Positions 1 to 10,321 of a DNA stretch of 64,000 bases are shown piece by piece. The notes under the pieces were generated by a model, which saw only the letters and a list, made by a program, of their open reading frames with translations, was not told where the DNA came from and did not search any database. Positions within the stretch are counted from its first letter, which is position 1. Every line of letters begins with the position of its first letter. This DNA is from Castanea sativa. Taxonomy: Eukaryota > Streptophyta > Magnoliopsida > Fagales > Fagaceae. The stretch covers positions 8,469,282 to 8,533,281 of the forward strand of contig NC_134016.1 of NCBI RefSeq assembly GCF_040712315.1, written 5' to 3'. The translations under genes were made by a program, and so were the position numbers.

Positions 1-117
1 GGAGCTATGGGAATGTATATATATAACCCTCCCAGCAACAGCATGAGGTACGAAAAACACCTAGAAATACCTGTTGATACTGCATTAATTTATTTTTTGC
101 TAAGAGCTTCCATATAT
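1..117 (+). repeat. Partial 5' LTR, cut by the window edge and internally truncated
   Basis: This is a near-identical copy of about 3748-3861 in the 3' LTR, sharing GGAGCTAYGGGAATGTATAT and GCATGAGGTAC. Homology stops at CCATATATA, whereas the 3' LTR runs on for about 150 bases to CATCA. The end of this LTR and the expected primer-binding site are therefore missing, so the copy could not prime reverse transcription. Confidence 0.75.
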
Positions 118-201
118 ACCCATTCTCGAAAGCAATAAAAAGAACTATTCAGCCAATGTTTTAATGAGTGCAGATTTTGTAATGTGAAAGTCGCCCAAAA
201 A

Positions 202-530
202 TAGTTAAGTAACAAGATTCTGCATAGACGGCTGTAAGTTACTGACGAAGCCAAAAGATTGATCAGATCTCTAAAAGGGTGTAAGTCACAACAAAACCCA
301 AAAAGGGCTAAGTAACAAGATTCCGCCTAGACGGATGTAAGTTACTGACGAAGCCAAAAGATTGACAAGAACCTTGCAACAAACAAAAGCATCTTTTGAA
401 AAAGGTTCAGGCTGAATCTAAGCTCTCAACCAGTTCACCAAAACCCTCGAGAAGGTATGAGTAACAGGAAATCAACTAAATAACAGAACCCGCGTAGATG
501 GGAGCAAATTGTTGACAAAGAAAAGGAAAG
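202..530 (+). repeat. Degenerate short tandem repeat, about three copies
   Basis: A block of about 58 bases containing AAGTAACAAGATTC, TAGACGG, TGTAAGTTACTGACGAAGCC and AAAAGATTGA occurs at about 202-260 and again at about 308-366. A more diverged third copy lies at about 468-525 (TAACAGAACCCGCGTAGATGG). It sits just inside the LTR element. Spacing is roughly 106 bases between the first two copies. The role is unknown. Confidence 0.6.
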
Positions 531-799
531 GTCACAACTAAAAATTCTTTGATAAGCATTGAAGCAGAAAGGAAAACTACAGGAACATAGATCATAAATA
601 AGTAAGTATGCAATTGCCAATTTAATTTAAGCCCAAAAACAGCGGGCATTTATCATTGTTTTTATACCCAAACCAAAGGCCCATAAACACTGGGCCAAAG
701 ATATTGTTCTCAAAATAGGCTTACAAAAGGCCCAAAACATAACGGGCACCCATAAAAAAAAAATAAATAAAAAAAGGAATTTTTTGGTAAGTGATAAGT

Positions 800-2640
800 T
801 CAGGAATCAGCGACGACGTCATCTCCGGCGGAGGCATTCTCAAGAGCATCACCTTTTGGAGTCGTGGACTAAGCAGCTTCGTCAACCGCCATCTCCTTAT
901 CCACCTCCTCCAAATCTAAGTTCTCTAGATCCACTCCGGTGGGATGCTTGACAAGTTACCTCCTCAAAAGCTCAAAACCCTTGAAGTACCAGTTGAAGAG
1001 GACTGTGTTGAACTCGTCAGTCTGCTGGAAAGCCTTGACAGCATTAGCAACAATGGTTTTGAGCCTCTCCTTGGCACCCAGAAGTTGTACATCTTTCTCC
1101 AGGGTTAGTTGACGCTCAGCTCTGAGGTTGTCACTCAAGGTCTTGACTTTTTCCTTTAGGGTGGTGGCCTCGCCCATAGAATCGATGAGTTTCTTCTTCA
1201 ACGTAGAATTTCCGCCTCCAAAGCCTCCATCCTGGATGTTAGAGACGCCACCTTGGCCTCCTGAGTGAGGTACTTAGAAGTAATATGAAGACTCTCCCCC
1301 AACACCTAAAAAAAATAGAAACAGTCAGTACAATGAAAAAGAAAAAGAGACTAAAAGTTGCACGAACATTTTGCCTGAGCGAGTTTGTGGATGTGGTGAG
1401 TTGCAAGCTCGTTGAGGGGCATGCTAGAAAAGACCATCAAGTCCTCAGTAGTTGTGACCCCATGTGCCCTTTCCACCGCCAGTCTCTCGTCGCCCCAGAT
1501 GGTGGACCAACGAGAGTCAACCTTCCTTTTCTCTTTGTCAGATAAGCGCAGCCTTTTTGAGGCGGGAGTAGGGATCTCTTTAATCAAAGTGGCAGGAGAT
1601 GCCGTCCTCATCGTCTCAGTGCCAGAGACAATGGGAGCGACGGAGATAGTTGGAGTGACGGAGGAACTCTTCCCTGTGACGCGCACCGTCCTTTTCCCGA
1701 GGTTGGACAATGGCTCGTCCTTCTTTGACCTCATCTTCACATACATATCCTTGTTGAACTTGGTAGTTATTTCTATGAAGAAGAAAACACTTGTTAAAAA
1801 AAACAAGTATATACAAGAGAACCAATACTGATGAACCAAACACTTACTCTTTTTCCCTCAATTTTAATATTGCGCAAGACAAAGTTAGAAGGCTCTGGAC
1901 CAAGACAATAGAAGGAGAGAGTCCTTGGGTCCACCAGATTGTCCTAGTCCTCAATCATCTTCGCGTATTCAATCGCCTTCTCCACCCTCTCTTTATACTT
2001 GCTCTTAAACTTGGGTCGTTTTTTAACTGCGCAGGACAAGGAACGAAGGAGTTAGAGACGGTAAAAGTAAACGCAACAAAACTCAAACGACGAGAGGAAA
2101 TAATGTCGCATCTAAGGTTGGGGTTCCCCACCGACGAAGTAACCTTGGGAGATCAACCCCGAACCCCTCCAGAGGAAGTCTCAAAGTCGTCCCTGAACAC
2201 AAAGAAAAACCTGGACTTCCAATACCTGAAAGACGAAGGTAGACCCTTGACGATCTTGGTCCTCCTCTCCCAAGGCACCAATTCATAGTACCTGTACTCC
2301 TTGGATTCTTTCAAGCGGTACAAGTAGACGAGCTCGTCTACTTTAAGCATGCCTCCATCTGTAGCGGCCAGCCATATCCCCATACAACTGACCACTATCC
2401 TCCATGAATTGGGCATAAGTTGCCCAAGAGCAATACAAAACGGTCTAATAGCTCTATGAGGAATGGGTGGATAGGAAACCTCAACCCACAGATGAAAGCA
2501 AATTCGTAAAAACATACCTTCCCAGGGAAGAAGTGACATGCTTGATCCCCCTCATTGGGCAGACGAACCCTAACTCGCTCTGAGAATTGGAACTTATCCT
2601 TAAACCTACCCAACGTATCAGTATTCAGCCCAAACACCTT
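800..2640 (-). pseudogene. Antisense plant-transposon-like ORF region inside the LTR element
   Basis: Minus-strand reading segments form one broken gene. From 2637 to 2153, two overlapping frames carry a segment resembling the putative plant transposon / gypsy-type domain (PF04195-like): GLRFPIHPFLIELL, then the segment with NSWRIVVSC, then the DELVYLYRLKES and RYWKSRFFFV motifs. The frame changes near 2400. Next come a linker (1839-1351) with a basic stretch ASKRLRLSDKEKRK, and a charged segment (1201-956) with heptad-like spacing that looks coiled-coil. Stops and frame changes separate the pieces, so introns or decay are both possible. It runs opposite to the LTR orientation, as reported for antisense additional ORFs in Tat elements. 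The exact ends are uncertain. Confidence 0.5.
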
Positions 2641-3479
2641 CTTAAAGGCGTGAAAAGCCCTAACTTCTCAAAGAGTAGAGACAGCTGTATCTCCCTCCAC
2701 TAGGTCACCGCTAGACGATAACCCAGTCTCGAGTTCACTAGACCTAACTTCAGATATTATCCCCCGCTCTCTCACCAAATTCTCGAACCAATCAATTGAT
2801 TAACGAAGCAAAGACAACAAATCAACCAAGGCAACGCTCAGGCTGTTACCCTCAAAAACGAAATTCTCAAGATGTGGGAAAACCCCTAAAGACCCCCCTA
2901 AACACGCAAAAAGAAAAGAAATTGAGGGGCAAGCTATCCTAACCTTAGAGCCACTAACCATGGAAAACCCAAAAAACTAAGGAAAAATGATAAATCCTAA
3001 AACCTCGAAACCCAGAAACAAACACAAAAGAAGAGGGAGAGAAAATCAGAAATTCACCATAGTATGTCTATGCCAATAAAAGAAAAGAAACAGAAGGTGA
3101 GAAGAAAGACATACCTCAACAAAAAATGTAGAAAGCTCTGCCATGCACCAATCCGGAGAAGAATCGTAGAAAGAGATCGGAGAAGAGAACGCTTAGAGCA
3201 ATGATTGGGAGCTTGAAAAGGTGAAAGGAAAAAATGAGGAGAGGAGAAGTTTAAAAACCAAAACTCAAAAAATTGAAATTCAGCGGGAAACTCAAGGGTC
3301 ATGCAACTGGAGCATTATCTCCACCAGTCAGAATGTGCCATGTGGCCACAACGCGTGTGGCGCCGCCATTATGTAGTTAATGCAAAGTGAAATCCCAAGA
3401 TTCATATACAGCCTATAGACCTTTCAAATCCTGTGATCGTCATTGACACATCATGACGACCACAGAATCCGGGGGCAGC

Positions 3480-4009
3480 TGATGGGATTGACGAACTCAA
3501 CTTCTTTGGATGACCTCATCCAAACCAACAAGGCAACACTAACAGACGAACTAACCAAGTGCCTTTGATGATACAAGCCACATTACTGAAGAAGAAAAAG
3601 AAGCCATTCAATGCGGTCAAAATAAATGCCTCGGACGGTTACGGGGATAGCTTGTACAAATTGTTGGAAACCCATCAAAGCTCACATCATTGACCGTGAG
3701 GTGTTACCTAAAGAAGCATTAAACCACCATAACAGTCACAACGGCTAGGAGCTACGGGAATGTATATATACAACCCTCCTAGCATCAGCATGAGGTACAA
3801 AAAACACCCAGAAATACCTGTTGATACTGTATTAATTTATTTTTTGCTATGAGTTTCCATATATTGACTTTGGCATCGGAGGCGCTGTGGCAGGCACCAC
3901 ACCGGTGACCACTTGAGGGGAGCTATCTCACCATTTTCACAGCCAACAAAACGAGGGTTTGACTCCATCTGGATGCACTTACATCGACTGTCGAATTTAC
4001 ACTTCATCA
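3480..4009 (+). repeat. 3' LTR (530 bp) of the 1-4009 element
   Basis: It begins TGATGGGATTGACG directly after GGGGGCAGC and ends TTCATCA, so the termini are the inverted pair TGATG/CATCA. It contains the segment that also opens the window, and the motif GGCATCGGAGGCGCTG followed by GGCACCACACCGGTG, which is familiar from the ends of plant Ty3/gypsy LTRs. Sequence homologous to the F-box array begins immediately after it. Confidence 0.7.
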
Positions 4010-5225
4010 AACGTAATTCATTTATGTATAATGAAGAATATGTTGGAAATTTTTATAATTAATTTGTTAAACTAATCGAGTCGGTATATTGAATCTTTCG
4101 TGAAAGTCTCTACATAATGAAGTTACCAAAAGAACAATAACATTCAAAATTGTGGTTCTTTATTGTTCATTGTCAGATTCCTAATCATATTTGCACAGGT
4201 CTCTAAAAATTGAACTATAATTATAACGAAAATTGTAGAAAACACTAAAATCGGTGGCAAACTGGCAATGACTAAACAAGGAGTAATAATGTCATTAAAA
4301 ATCTTTGAATCTACATTGATATAGAACACAAAAAGAAAATTACAATGCTTGTTTTTTTTTTCTAAGAACAATTTAAAGAAAAAAAGTACACACCTTGGTT
4401 CTAAATTGCATTCTTCAAAATGTAAAATTACTTAAATAAATAATAATATAGAACCGATAATCTAAGATTAGGGGCTATATTAATTATGGAAATGGAAAGT
4501 GATTACCCACCCATTTCATCCGATCAAAAATCAGTCTTTTATGAAATTTTTTTGTTTTCGTTTGTAAAAATAAAAATTATATATATATATATATATAAAG
4601 AAAATGGGAAATTACACTTTGCCGATCTATGGTTTGATTTAAAAACACTTTTCCTACCCTATGATTAAAAAATTTGCACTTTACTCACTTGAGGTAAGCT
4701 CTGTTTGTCTCCCGTTACTTATGTTAAAAAGGCATTATTGCACTTAAAAAGTGCATGTCCCACGCCATATGTATTTTTAAATATGTTGTAGAAAATAATC
4801 TTATGTGTTATATATAGATTCTCAATATATATCTGATCCAAAAAAAAAAAGATTCTCAATATATATATATATATATATAAATTATATATAATGCTTATTC
4901 TGTGTCATAATATTTTGGGGAAAAAAAAAACTTCAAATGTTATCAAATTAATATTTAATTATTGCAGATTGTTAGAATTAATATAATCAAGAAAACAAAC
5001 CAACTACTTGATTGAATTGATAAATATATAATTATTTTCATTAATTTAAATAAATAATTATTTCTTATTAGCTTATAACTTCATATATATATGCATGTGA
5101 TATATTTACAAATAAGCATAATTAAATGCGTATTGAAATTTTACTAAGTTTATTTAAACAAATGTATAAAAAGTTATTTAGATTGTTATCAATGAAATTC
5201 TCAATTTTAGTCCAACCACTATTTG

Positions 5226-5258
<33 letters not shown>

Positions 5259-5967
5259 TGTGGGTGCCCAAAGATTGAGGATGAAGTTGAAGAATTGCTG
5301 TAATCGTGTGGGGATGCCATGGGCCCTTGAAGGAAGGTTGCCCGAGGAGAGTAAGGGGTAAGTCAAAAGACTCTGGGGCGCTCCAAGTGGGAAGAAGGAT
5401 CTGAAGAAAGAGAATCAGTAATCATAGGGGAAGCTTCCAGTTTGGAGTGACCTGTTGCCTCTGCATTAAATGGTGGGCAACAACTTTATTAGCTGCATTG
5501 ATGAGGAAGTGACCTGAACAATGTAAGTTACAACTAAGCAGACCCCTTCTACCACTTTCTTCAGATGTAAAAAGAGACAAGTGTCATGAGGGGAGATTTG
5601 TTAGGTAAAGATGGAAGGTTGAGATGTGAGGGAGGGAGAAGTATATAAGAAAAAGAGGGTTTACAGAAAAAGGAGGCCAGGCACAAGTATCAAGATATAG
5701 AAAAGAAACAAAAAGAACACTAAGAGAAGAAAGTGAACAGTAACATTTCTTGTATAACTGTGGCCTCCTTGGGCCAGCTTGTATAGAGAAATGAGTTCAT
5801 CCATTTAATTACATCCTTTTTTTCTTCCTTATTTTCATCCTTAGGCAGAGCCTTCCTCTTGTTATTTATTTCCCTCTCTTACAAATTCTTTATTTTTGGG
5901 CCACGATTGAACTGATCTCAACCACTATTCTAAGTGGGCCTGGGCTGCCTGTTCATCTAGTCTCTAC

Positions 5968-6003
<36 letters not shown>
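5226..6003. repeat. ATA/AAT microsatellite split by an insertion
   Basis: An (ATA)n run at 5226-5258 resumes at 5969-6003. The paralogous site in unit 1 has one continuous (ATA)n run followed by (AGA)n (about 24005-24075). A second ATT run lies near 6136-6161, with a counterpart near 24200. Confidence 0.85.
5259..5968. mobile_element. Solo LTR (710 bp) in the microsatellite
   Basis: The insert begins TGTGGGTGCCC and ends GTCTCTACA, giving the TG...CA ends of an LTR. It is flanked on both sides by ATAAT, a plausible 5-bp target duplication, although the repeat context makes this ambiguous. A TATA-like GTATATAAG at about 5641 sits where an LTR promoter could lie. There are no internal genes and no second LTR, so it is a recombined solo LTR. 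It is absent from the equivalent position in unit 1. Confidence 0.75.
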
Positions 6004-6004
<1 letters not shown>

Positions 6005-6355
6005 TATAAGAAAAAAATTATAGCAAATGTTACTAATTTCTTATTATGCAAAAGTTTGGTTTAAGTTGATTTAGATTTGGTCTAAATGGGAATGAAACCT
6101 AAACTAAATTCTAAGTCCAGCATAAATATAAATTCTATTATTATTATTATTATTATTATTTAATTTTTTCCAATTCTCATTGTCAATAATCACATCAATA
6201 TCTTGTCAATGACAAACAAACCTTTCTTTTATATTTTTTCTATTTTTAAAACTTTTTTTTTTTTCACTTTTGCACTATATTGGTCACATAGCCAAAAATT
6301 AACCAATCAATCCAATTTCACATAGAAGTAATACTTATCCCGATACACCATGCTA

Positions 6356-6485
6356 GGCCTGTTTGGTATATATGTTTAAACAACAGTTTTTAGTTTTTTT
6401 GGAAATACTTGTGGGTGAAAGTGTGGAAATACGTGTAATGTTGTTTAAAAACTGAAAACATGTGTTTAAATACATGTACCACAAT
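6356..6485. mobile_element. MITE A in the F-box fragment
   Basis: It starts GGCCTGTTTGGTATATATG and carries inverted-repeat arms: TTTAAACAACAGTTTTTAG against AAAACTGAAAACATGTGTTT, ending near ATGTACCA. The corresponding site in unit 1 (about 24408) lacks it. The right end is eroded, so that boundary is approximate. Confidence 0.6.
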
Positions 6486-6570
6486 ACTACGTGTGTTTTA
6501 ACATGCATGAATCCACGACACTATGATTCACATAACATTCTATATCTAAATGGGTTTTGATGGCAAATTT

Positions 6571-6711
6571 AAGGCTTGTTTAGTTATGTTGTTTAAACAA
6601 TAGTTTTTATTATTTAAACAACATAATAAGTATTTTCACAACACTTTTTCAATCACACGTATTTTCACAACATTTAAACAACATTACTAGAACAACGTTA
6701 CCAAAAGGACC
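6571..6711. mobile_element. MITE B in the F-box fragment
   Basis: It starts AAGGCTTGTTTAGTTATG and ends CGTTACCAAAAGGACC, with internal inverted arms around GTTGTTTAAACAA / TTTAAACAACAT. Unit 1 reads straight through this site (GGCAAACTTCATTTCACC, about 24474). It resembles MITE A in its ends, so both may belong to one family. Confidence 0.6.
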
Positions 6712-7640
6712 CTTTATTTCACCACTAGAGTGATTTACCGAAAAAGGGTTTTGAAGGGCAGTCGTGACAGAATGTCTTGTCACAATATTGTGGGGAAGAT
6801 ATGAGATATAAGTCTTCCTCATCTTCTTTTCAGTGGTTTGGTCTTCTTTCAGGCCATGCTTCTTTTTTGGGTTTGAATGGGATTTGCTATATCTTCTCAT
6901 GGAAAAAGAGAGAACTAGTGGGAGGTGAAAGCATAATTGATAGGGAGTAAAGAGCTAGCGCACCAGGCCAATGCCTTGGAAATGCATTTTAAGACTCCCC
7001 CAGCCTTTAACTAATATAGGTTCTGAATGGGGCCATAAGATCCAAATCTTCCTGACTTTGCAGTTTGCACGCTGGTTTTGATTTTTTGATTTTGATTTTT
7101 TACCTTTTAAAATATTACAAGTCAATTATGACCTTTTCTAATACACAAAAAGACACAACATGTTTCTTAAAATTTATAAATGGACAAATTACCATTTATT
7201 CACTTGTCATTTGGTCGAAATTTAAATTATCTACTTATGATTTAAAATTTGACACTTTACTTATGTGAGGTGTGATCGAAATTTAATTTGTGCACTTATG
7301 GTTTGAAATCTCATGATAAAAGTATTTGGCTAGATCTTTTTGATTTTATGTGTTTTTTTTTTTTTTTGTGTTTTTAGACGAAAAATACATAAAATTGGAG
7401 TAAAATTATATATTTAGTCATATTTTTAACAAGGTATATTACGAAACTTTTACTAAGTTAATTTCAAATGAATAAAATGTTAAATTTAAAATTACAAGTA
7501 ATCATCTTAAATTTCGATTATTTGAACTTTTTAAATTTTGTATACAAAGGTAAGAGGTTTTGTTTGGTAAGTAAAAAGCCCCTTTTGGGATATTTTCATT
7601 CTTCAAGGAGTTCTTGAAAACACAAAAACAAATGGTTGGA

Positions 7641-7779
7641 GGTTGTTTGGTACATATGTTTAAATACATGTTTTTAATTTTAAAAAAATATTATATATAT
7701 TTTTTCACACTTTTTTATCCATACATATTTTTAAAAAATATAAACAAAATTATTAAAATAACTTTACTAAACGACACTC
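7641..7779. mobile_element. Short MITE with TTTGGTACATATG end
   Basis: The left end GTTGTTTGGTACATATGTTT is roughly inverted at the right end AACTTTACTAAACGAC. It interrupts a segment (AACACAAAAACAAATGG ... ATCTTTGAATTGG) that occurs uninterrupted at about 8405-8440 and at 31680-31715. It is related to MITE A. Confidence 0.5.
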
Positions 7780-8484
7780 TATCTTTGAATTGGAAAAAAA
7801 GCGGATCTAGAAAGATGTTTAAAATCAAGTTATATATTTATTTTTAAGTGTAACTTGACATTACCAACGTTGAGTTTCACTTAAATTTTCAAAAAAAGTT
7901 AACTTGCCCATTTGGATGCACGTTTTTGCAAAGCTGCGTTTTCACATTTCCTTTTCTTTTCTTTTTTTCTTTTTTCTTCTGCTGCTGCTGCACGCGTCAG
8001 GGGATAATGGTACTGTTTATGATACTGTTCATGAATAGTAATTGTGATTTTTTAACTTTTTCGTCCTTTTTGTCACATTTGTGGGTTTCGTGTACTGTTT
8101 ATAAGACCCACAACTTTACTTTTCAGCTATTTTTTTTATTAAAAATAGATCATACAATACCATTCACACATTTAAAAATTATTTTACTACAATATTTTTA
8201 GTTTTTAATTTTTAATTTTTATCAATAAATCCTACCAAACGGACAATATACACCGAACTTAATATCGAATTTCACTTATAACTTTAAAATTGGGTTTAAA
8301 AAACATGTACATTTTATTAATTAGTTTCAAAACAAGACATTTTACTGCCATATTTTCCGCTTACAGAGGTACGAAATGCCTTTTCATTCTTCAAAGAGTT
8401 CTCGAAAACACAAAGACAAAGGGCTGATCTTTGAATTGGAAAAAAAGTGGATCTAGAATTCTGCTCAGACGTTCACCATCTTCT
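7780..8484. other. Non-coding spacer with a MITE-like insert and a local duplication
   Basis: About 7915-8243 has MITE-like ends (CCATTTGGATGCACG and CCTACCAAACGGAC) and the ACTGTTCATGAATAG motif often seen in plant hAT-type MITEs. ATCTTTGAATTGGAAAAAAA with a following GGATCTAGAA occurs at about 7781 and again at about 8429, so this stretch was locally duplicated. I see no gene here. Confidence 0.45.
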
Positions 8485-8485
8485 A

Positions 8486-8562
8486 CCTCTGCTCAGACGT
8501 TCACCATCATCTCTTTTTCACATTTAGTCTCCATAATTCTCAACTGAACGTCTGAGCAGAGG
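8486..8562. repeat. Inverted repeat (hairpin) upstream of F-box gene 1
   Basis: The left arm 8486-8503 (CCTCTGCTCAGACGTTCA) is an exact reverse complement of the right arm 8545-8562, with a 41-base loop. Outside the arms, CATCTTCTA pairs imperfectly with CAGAAGAGATG, extending the stem to nearly 30 bases. A direct copy of CTGCTCAGACGTTCACCATC also lies at 8461. The equivalent place in unit 2 (about 31733-31810) keeps a weaker, mismatched version. It lies about 480 bases before the start codon. Confidence 0.7.
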
Positions 8563-8913
8563 CAGAAGAGATGTGCGGATCGGATAGAGGAGGGTATTAA
8601 GCAGCTTAAAGCCACGGATTTTAGGGAGGAAAGGAAAATCTCATTCTGGAGCTGAATGGTTTGAGTTGCGATTTTGTAAGAGAGGTAGCACTTTTTTTTT
8701 TTTAATGGAAAAACTGTTTGGGTTTGAGGGAAATGAAAGAAGGGCAATTTTAGTTTCTCTTCTCCAATCTCCAACACATATGATCAAATGCTTTCTTAAA
8801 AAATTCAAATTGAGAGAGATGTTGAAAATTACTTTATAATTTAATAGATGATAATAGACTTGTTGATATTTTCAGGACTAGTTATTTGTTTTTAGAATGC
8901 TAGTTCTGTCAAT

Positions 8914-8923
8914 TGTATATATG
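8914..8923 (+). promoter_or_regulatory. Candidate TATA box of F-box gene 1
   Basis: TGTATATATG lies about 125 bases before the chosen ATG, in a stretch well conserved with unit 2, where the equivalent near 32205 reads ATTATAAATATG. This is sequence resemblance only. A 5' UTR intron cannot be excluded, since TTTGTGTAG just before GTGCAGCAG could be a 3' splice site. Confidence 0.25.
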
Positions 8924-9046
8924 TATTGCTGTAAGCCTGTAAGCTGTTTTTTATATCAAGAACTAAAAATGATAAAAAGTCCTGTATTTTGTGTAGGTGC
9001 AGCAGCTATTTAAATTTGGTTACTGCAATTGCCAAAGTCCTTTACC

Positions 9047-10321
9047 ATGGGAAGAAAAAGCAAATCCCATTCTGAGCCAACAACCAGCATGACCAAGAAG
9101 AAGGCCAAAGCAGTAAAAGAAGATGAAAAAGTCAGCGGCACTGACATTATCTCAGAGCTTCCCCCTTATATTGTGACAGACATTCTGTCACGACTGCCCT
9201 TTAATACTGTATTAATTTGCAGGTGCGTTTGCAAGACATGGCTACATCTTCTCATGGACCCCAGTTTTGCTCAATTGTATCAGACAAGAGCACCCCCCTG
9301 CATCATCCTCCAACCCACATATAAACACCGAAACCAACACTTCTATGCTGTTCATTTTGACAATAGAAATCATGTGCGTAAGTCTAGCACTAGAATAAAA
9401 TTTGCCACCAAAACTCATTTATGTATGGGATGTAATGTGAAACTTAGTTTGCTTGATTCATGTAATGGGTTGATCTTGCTAGGCGAGATATATCAGTATC
9501 GTTATCACGACTTTGTGAAATTGGGTCAATTATATGTGTGTAATCCTATAACGGCTGAGTTCATCATAGTTAAGCCTGGAATCAAACTACCATCCTCTTC
9601 TGTGTGTCCTTGCCTTGGCTTTTGTCCCAAAACTCATGAATACAAGGTAGTTCTCTTGTCCAAACAACAATATGGAGTTGAAGTTAGTAACAGCATGCAG
9701 ACTCTTGTGTACACACTTGGAGTGAAGGGTAATGGTCTTTGGAAGAGTGTTAATGTTGGAAATGATGTGCTCGGTCTGCCAAGAAATACTACTTTTCTCA
9801 ATGGAATTATTCATTGGGTTGTGAGGTCCATTTCTGCACCTCAATTTATATATTCCTTTGATGTAGAGGATGAATGTTTTAAACCGGTTCCACCACCTCC
9901 TGAGTTTGTGTCACTGTCACCTGAGCAAACTGCGTGGTCAAAGCAGAGGATCTGTCTTGGGATGCTTGATGGTTGTCTTACCATTGGTAATGTTGCGAAA
10001 GATGTTTCTTATTGCTTTCACATATGGGTAATGAAGGACTATGGTGTCCAAGCATCTTGGACTAAGACATACACCATGGACTTCATGATCCACAAAGATT
10101 TATTGCCCATTTCACAAATCCTAGGGTTATGCCACAATGGTGACATCTTATTCTCAAATTACGATAGGAATTTGGTTTCTTTCAATCCAGCAAACTCAAG
10201 TTGCAAGATTCATAAGATTGAAAGACTATGTTATGTTAAAGTGCTTTCTTATATTCCCAACTTTTCTTTACTTAGGGATATAGCAAGAGGAGAACCGCTA
10301 TTCAATGCCACAATGAGGTAA
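9047..10321 (+). CDS. F-box/FBA-domain protein 1
   Basis: A single-exon protein of 424 residues. The chosen start is the ATG in ACCATGGGA (good plant context), because the frame extends upstream only through a TTG. The order is: a basic N-terminus (RKSKSH and KKKAKAVK, possibly a nuclear signal), an F-box at about residues 37-78 (ELPPYIVTDILSRLPF ... CRCVCKTWLHLL), and then an F-box-associated interaction region with LLDSCNGLILLG, YVCNPITAEF, GFCPKTHEYKVV and FLNGIIHWVV. Family knowledge: the F-box binds SKP1/ASK within an SCF ubiquitin ligase and the FBA region recruits the substrate. The substrate is unknown. By eye about 130 of the first 146 residues match the unit 2 paralogue. No frameshift is seen. 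It is convergent with the pseudogene at 19568-20597 and head-to-head with the fragment at 6320-6900. Confidence 0.9.
   Translation: MGRKSKSHSEPTTSMTKKKAKAVKEDEKVSGTDIISELPPYIVTDILSRLPFNTVLICRCVCKTWLHLLMDPSFAQLYQTRAPPCIILQPTYKHRNQHFYAVHFDNRNHVRKSSTRIKFATKTHLCMGCNVKLSLLDSCNGLILLGEIYQYRYHDFVKLGQLYVCNPITAEFIIVKPGIKLPSSSVCPCLGFCPKTHEYKVVLLSKQQYGVEVSNSMQTLVYTLGVKGNGLWKSVNVGNDVLGLPRNTTFLNGIIHWVVRSISAPQFIYSFDVEDECFKPVPPPPEFVSLSPEQTAWSKQRICLGMLDGCLTIGNVAKDVSYCFHIWVMKDYGVQASWTKTYTMDFMIHKDLLPISQILGLCHNGDILFSNYDRNLVSFNPANSSCKIHKIERLCYVKVLSYIPNFSLLRDIARGEPLFNATMR

Larger units (their letters stand above)
1..4009 (+). mobile_element. Degraded LTR retroelement lacking gag-pol (LARD-like)
   Basis: The first 117 bases match 3748 to about 3861 almost base for base, so an internal region is flanked by two direct repeats. 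The 3' copy is a full LTR (3480-4009) that begins TGATG and ends CATCA, preceded by a purine-rich stretch (GGGGGCAGC) as expected for a polypurine tract. The interior has no recognisable gag, reverse transcriptase or integrase; what it does carry is an antisense reading region. This fits the large retrotransposon derivatives and Tat-type Ty3/gypsy elements with additional antisense ORFs. The family assignment is inference. Confidence 0.65.
6320..6900 (-). pseudogene. Truncated F-box gene fragment (unit 0), split by two MITEs
   Basis: Read on the minus strand from about 6900, the sequence gives the family N-terminus (RRYSKSHSNPKKK), then YISYLPHNIVT, and slips frame at the start of the F-box (GACAAGACATTC where intact copies have GACAGACATTC). 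The middle of the F-box is deleted, and the fragment rejoins at the segment equivalent to KFATKTHL. Pieces of coding homology at about 6720, 6499-6570 and 6330 are separated by two MITE insertions. The unit 1 counterpart (24345-24547) shares the same internal deletion, so the gene was dead before the array was copied. Its 5' end faces the intact F-box gene at 9047. Confidence 0.75.
4010..8390. other. Unit 0 of the segmental array (tail part only)
   Basis: From about 4010 this region is collinear with 22440-24545 in unit 1; its first part is also collinear with 52460-52820 in unit 2. Shared landmarks are ATATGTTGGAAAT, AAAATCGGTGGCAA, TGATTACCCACCCATTTCA and GAAACCTAAACTAAATTC. The F-box half of unit 0 is missing, because the LTR retroelement abuts its left side. 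Apart from the F-box fragment and inserted elements listed separately, it is AT-rich DNA without coding potential. Confidence 0.75.

Noticed and set aside
1285..1831. Plus-strand ORFs across the LTR element
   Set aside because: They overlap the minus-strand segments that read as transposon-like protein and have no recognisable content themselves.
8493..8777. Minus-strand 94-residue ORF before F-box gene 1
   Set aside because: It spans the hairpin and the 5' flank, and no similar frame is kept at the unit 2 site.
9029..9046. Upstream extension of F-box gene 1 by six codons
   Set aside because: The extension begins with TTG, not ATG. The ATG at 9047 in ACCATGG is the plausible start; the same holds for 32339-32356 before gene 2.
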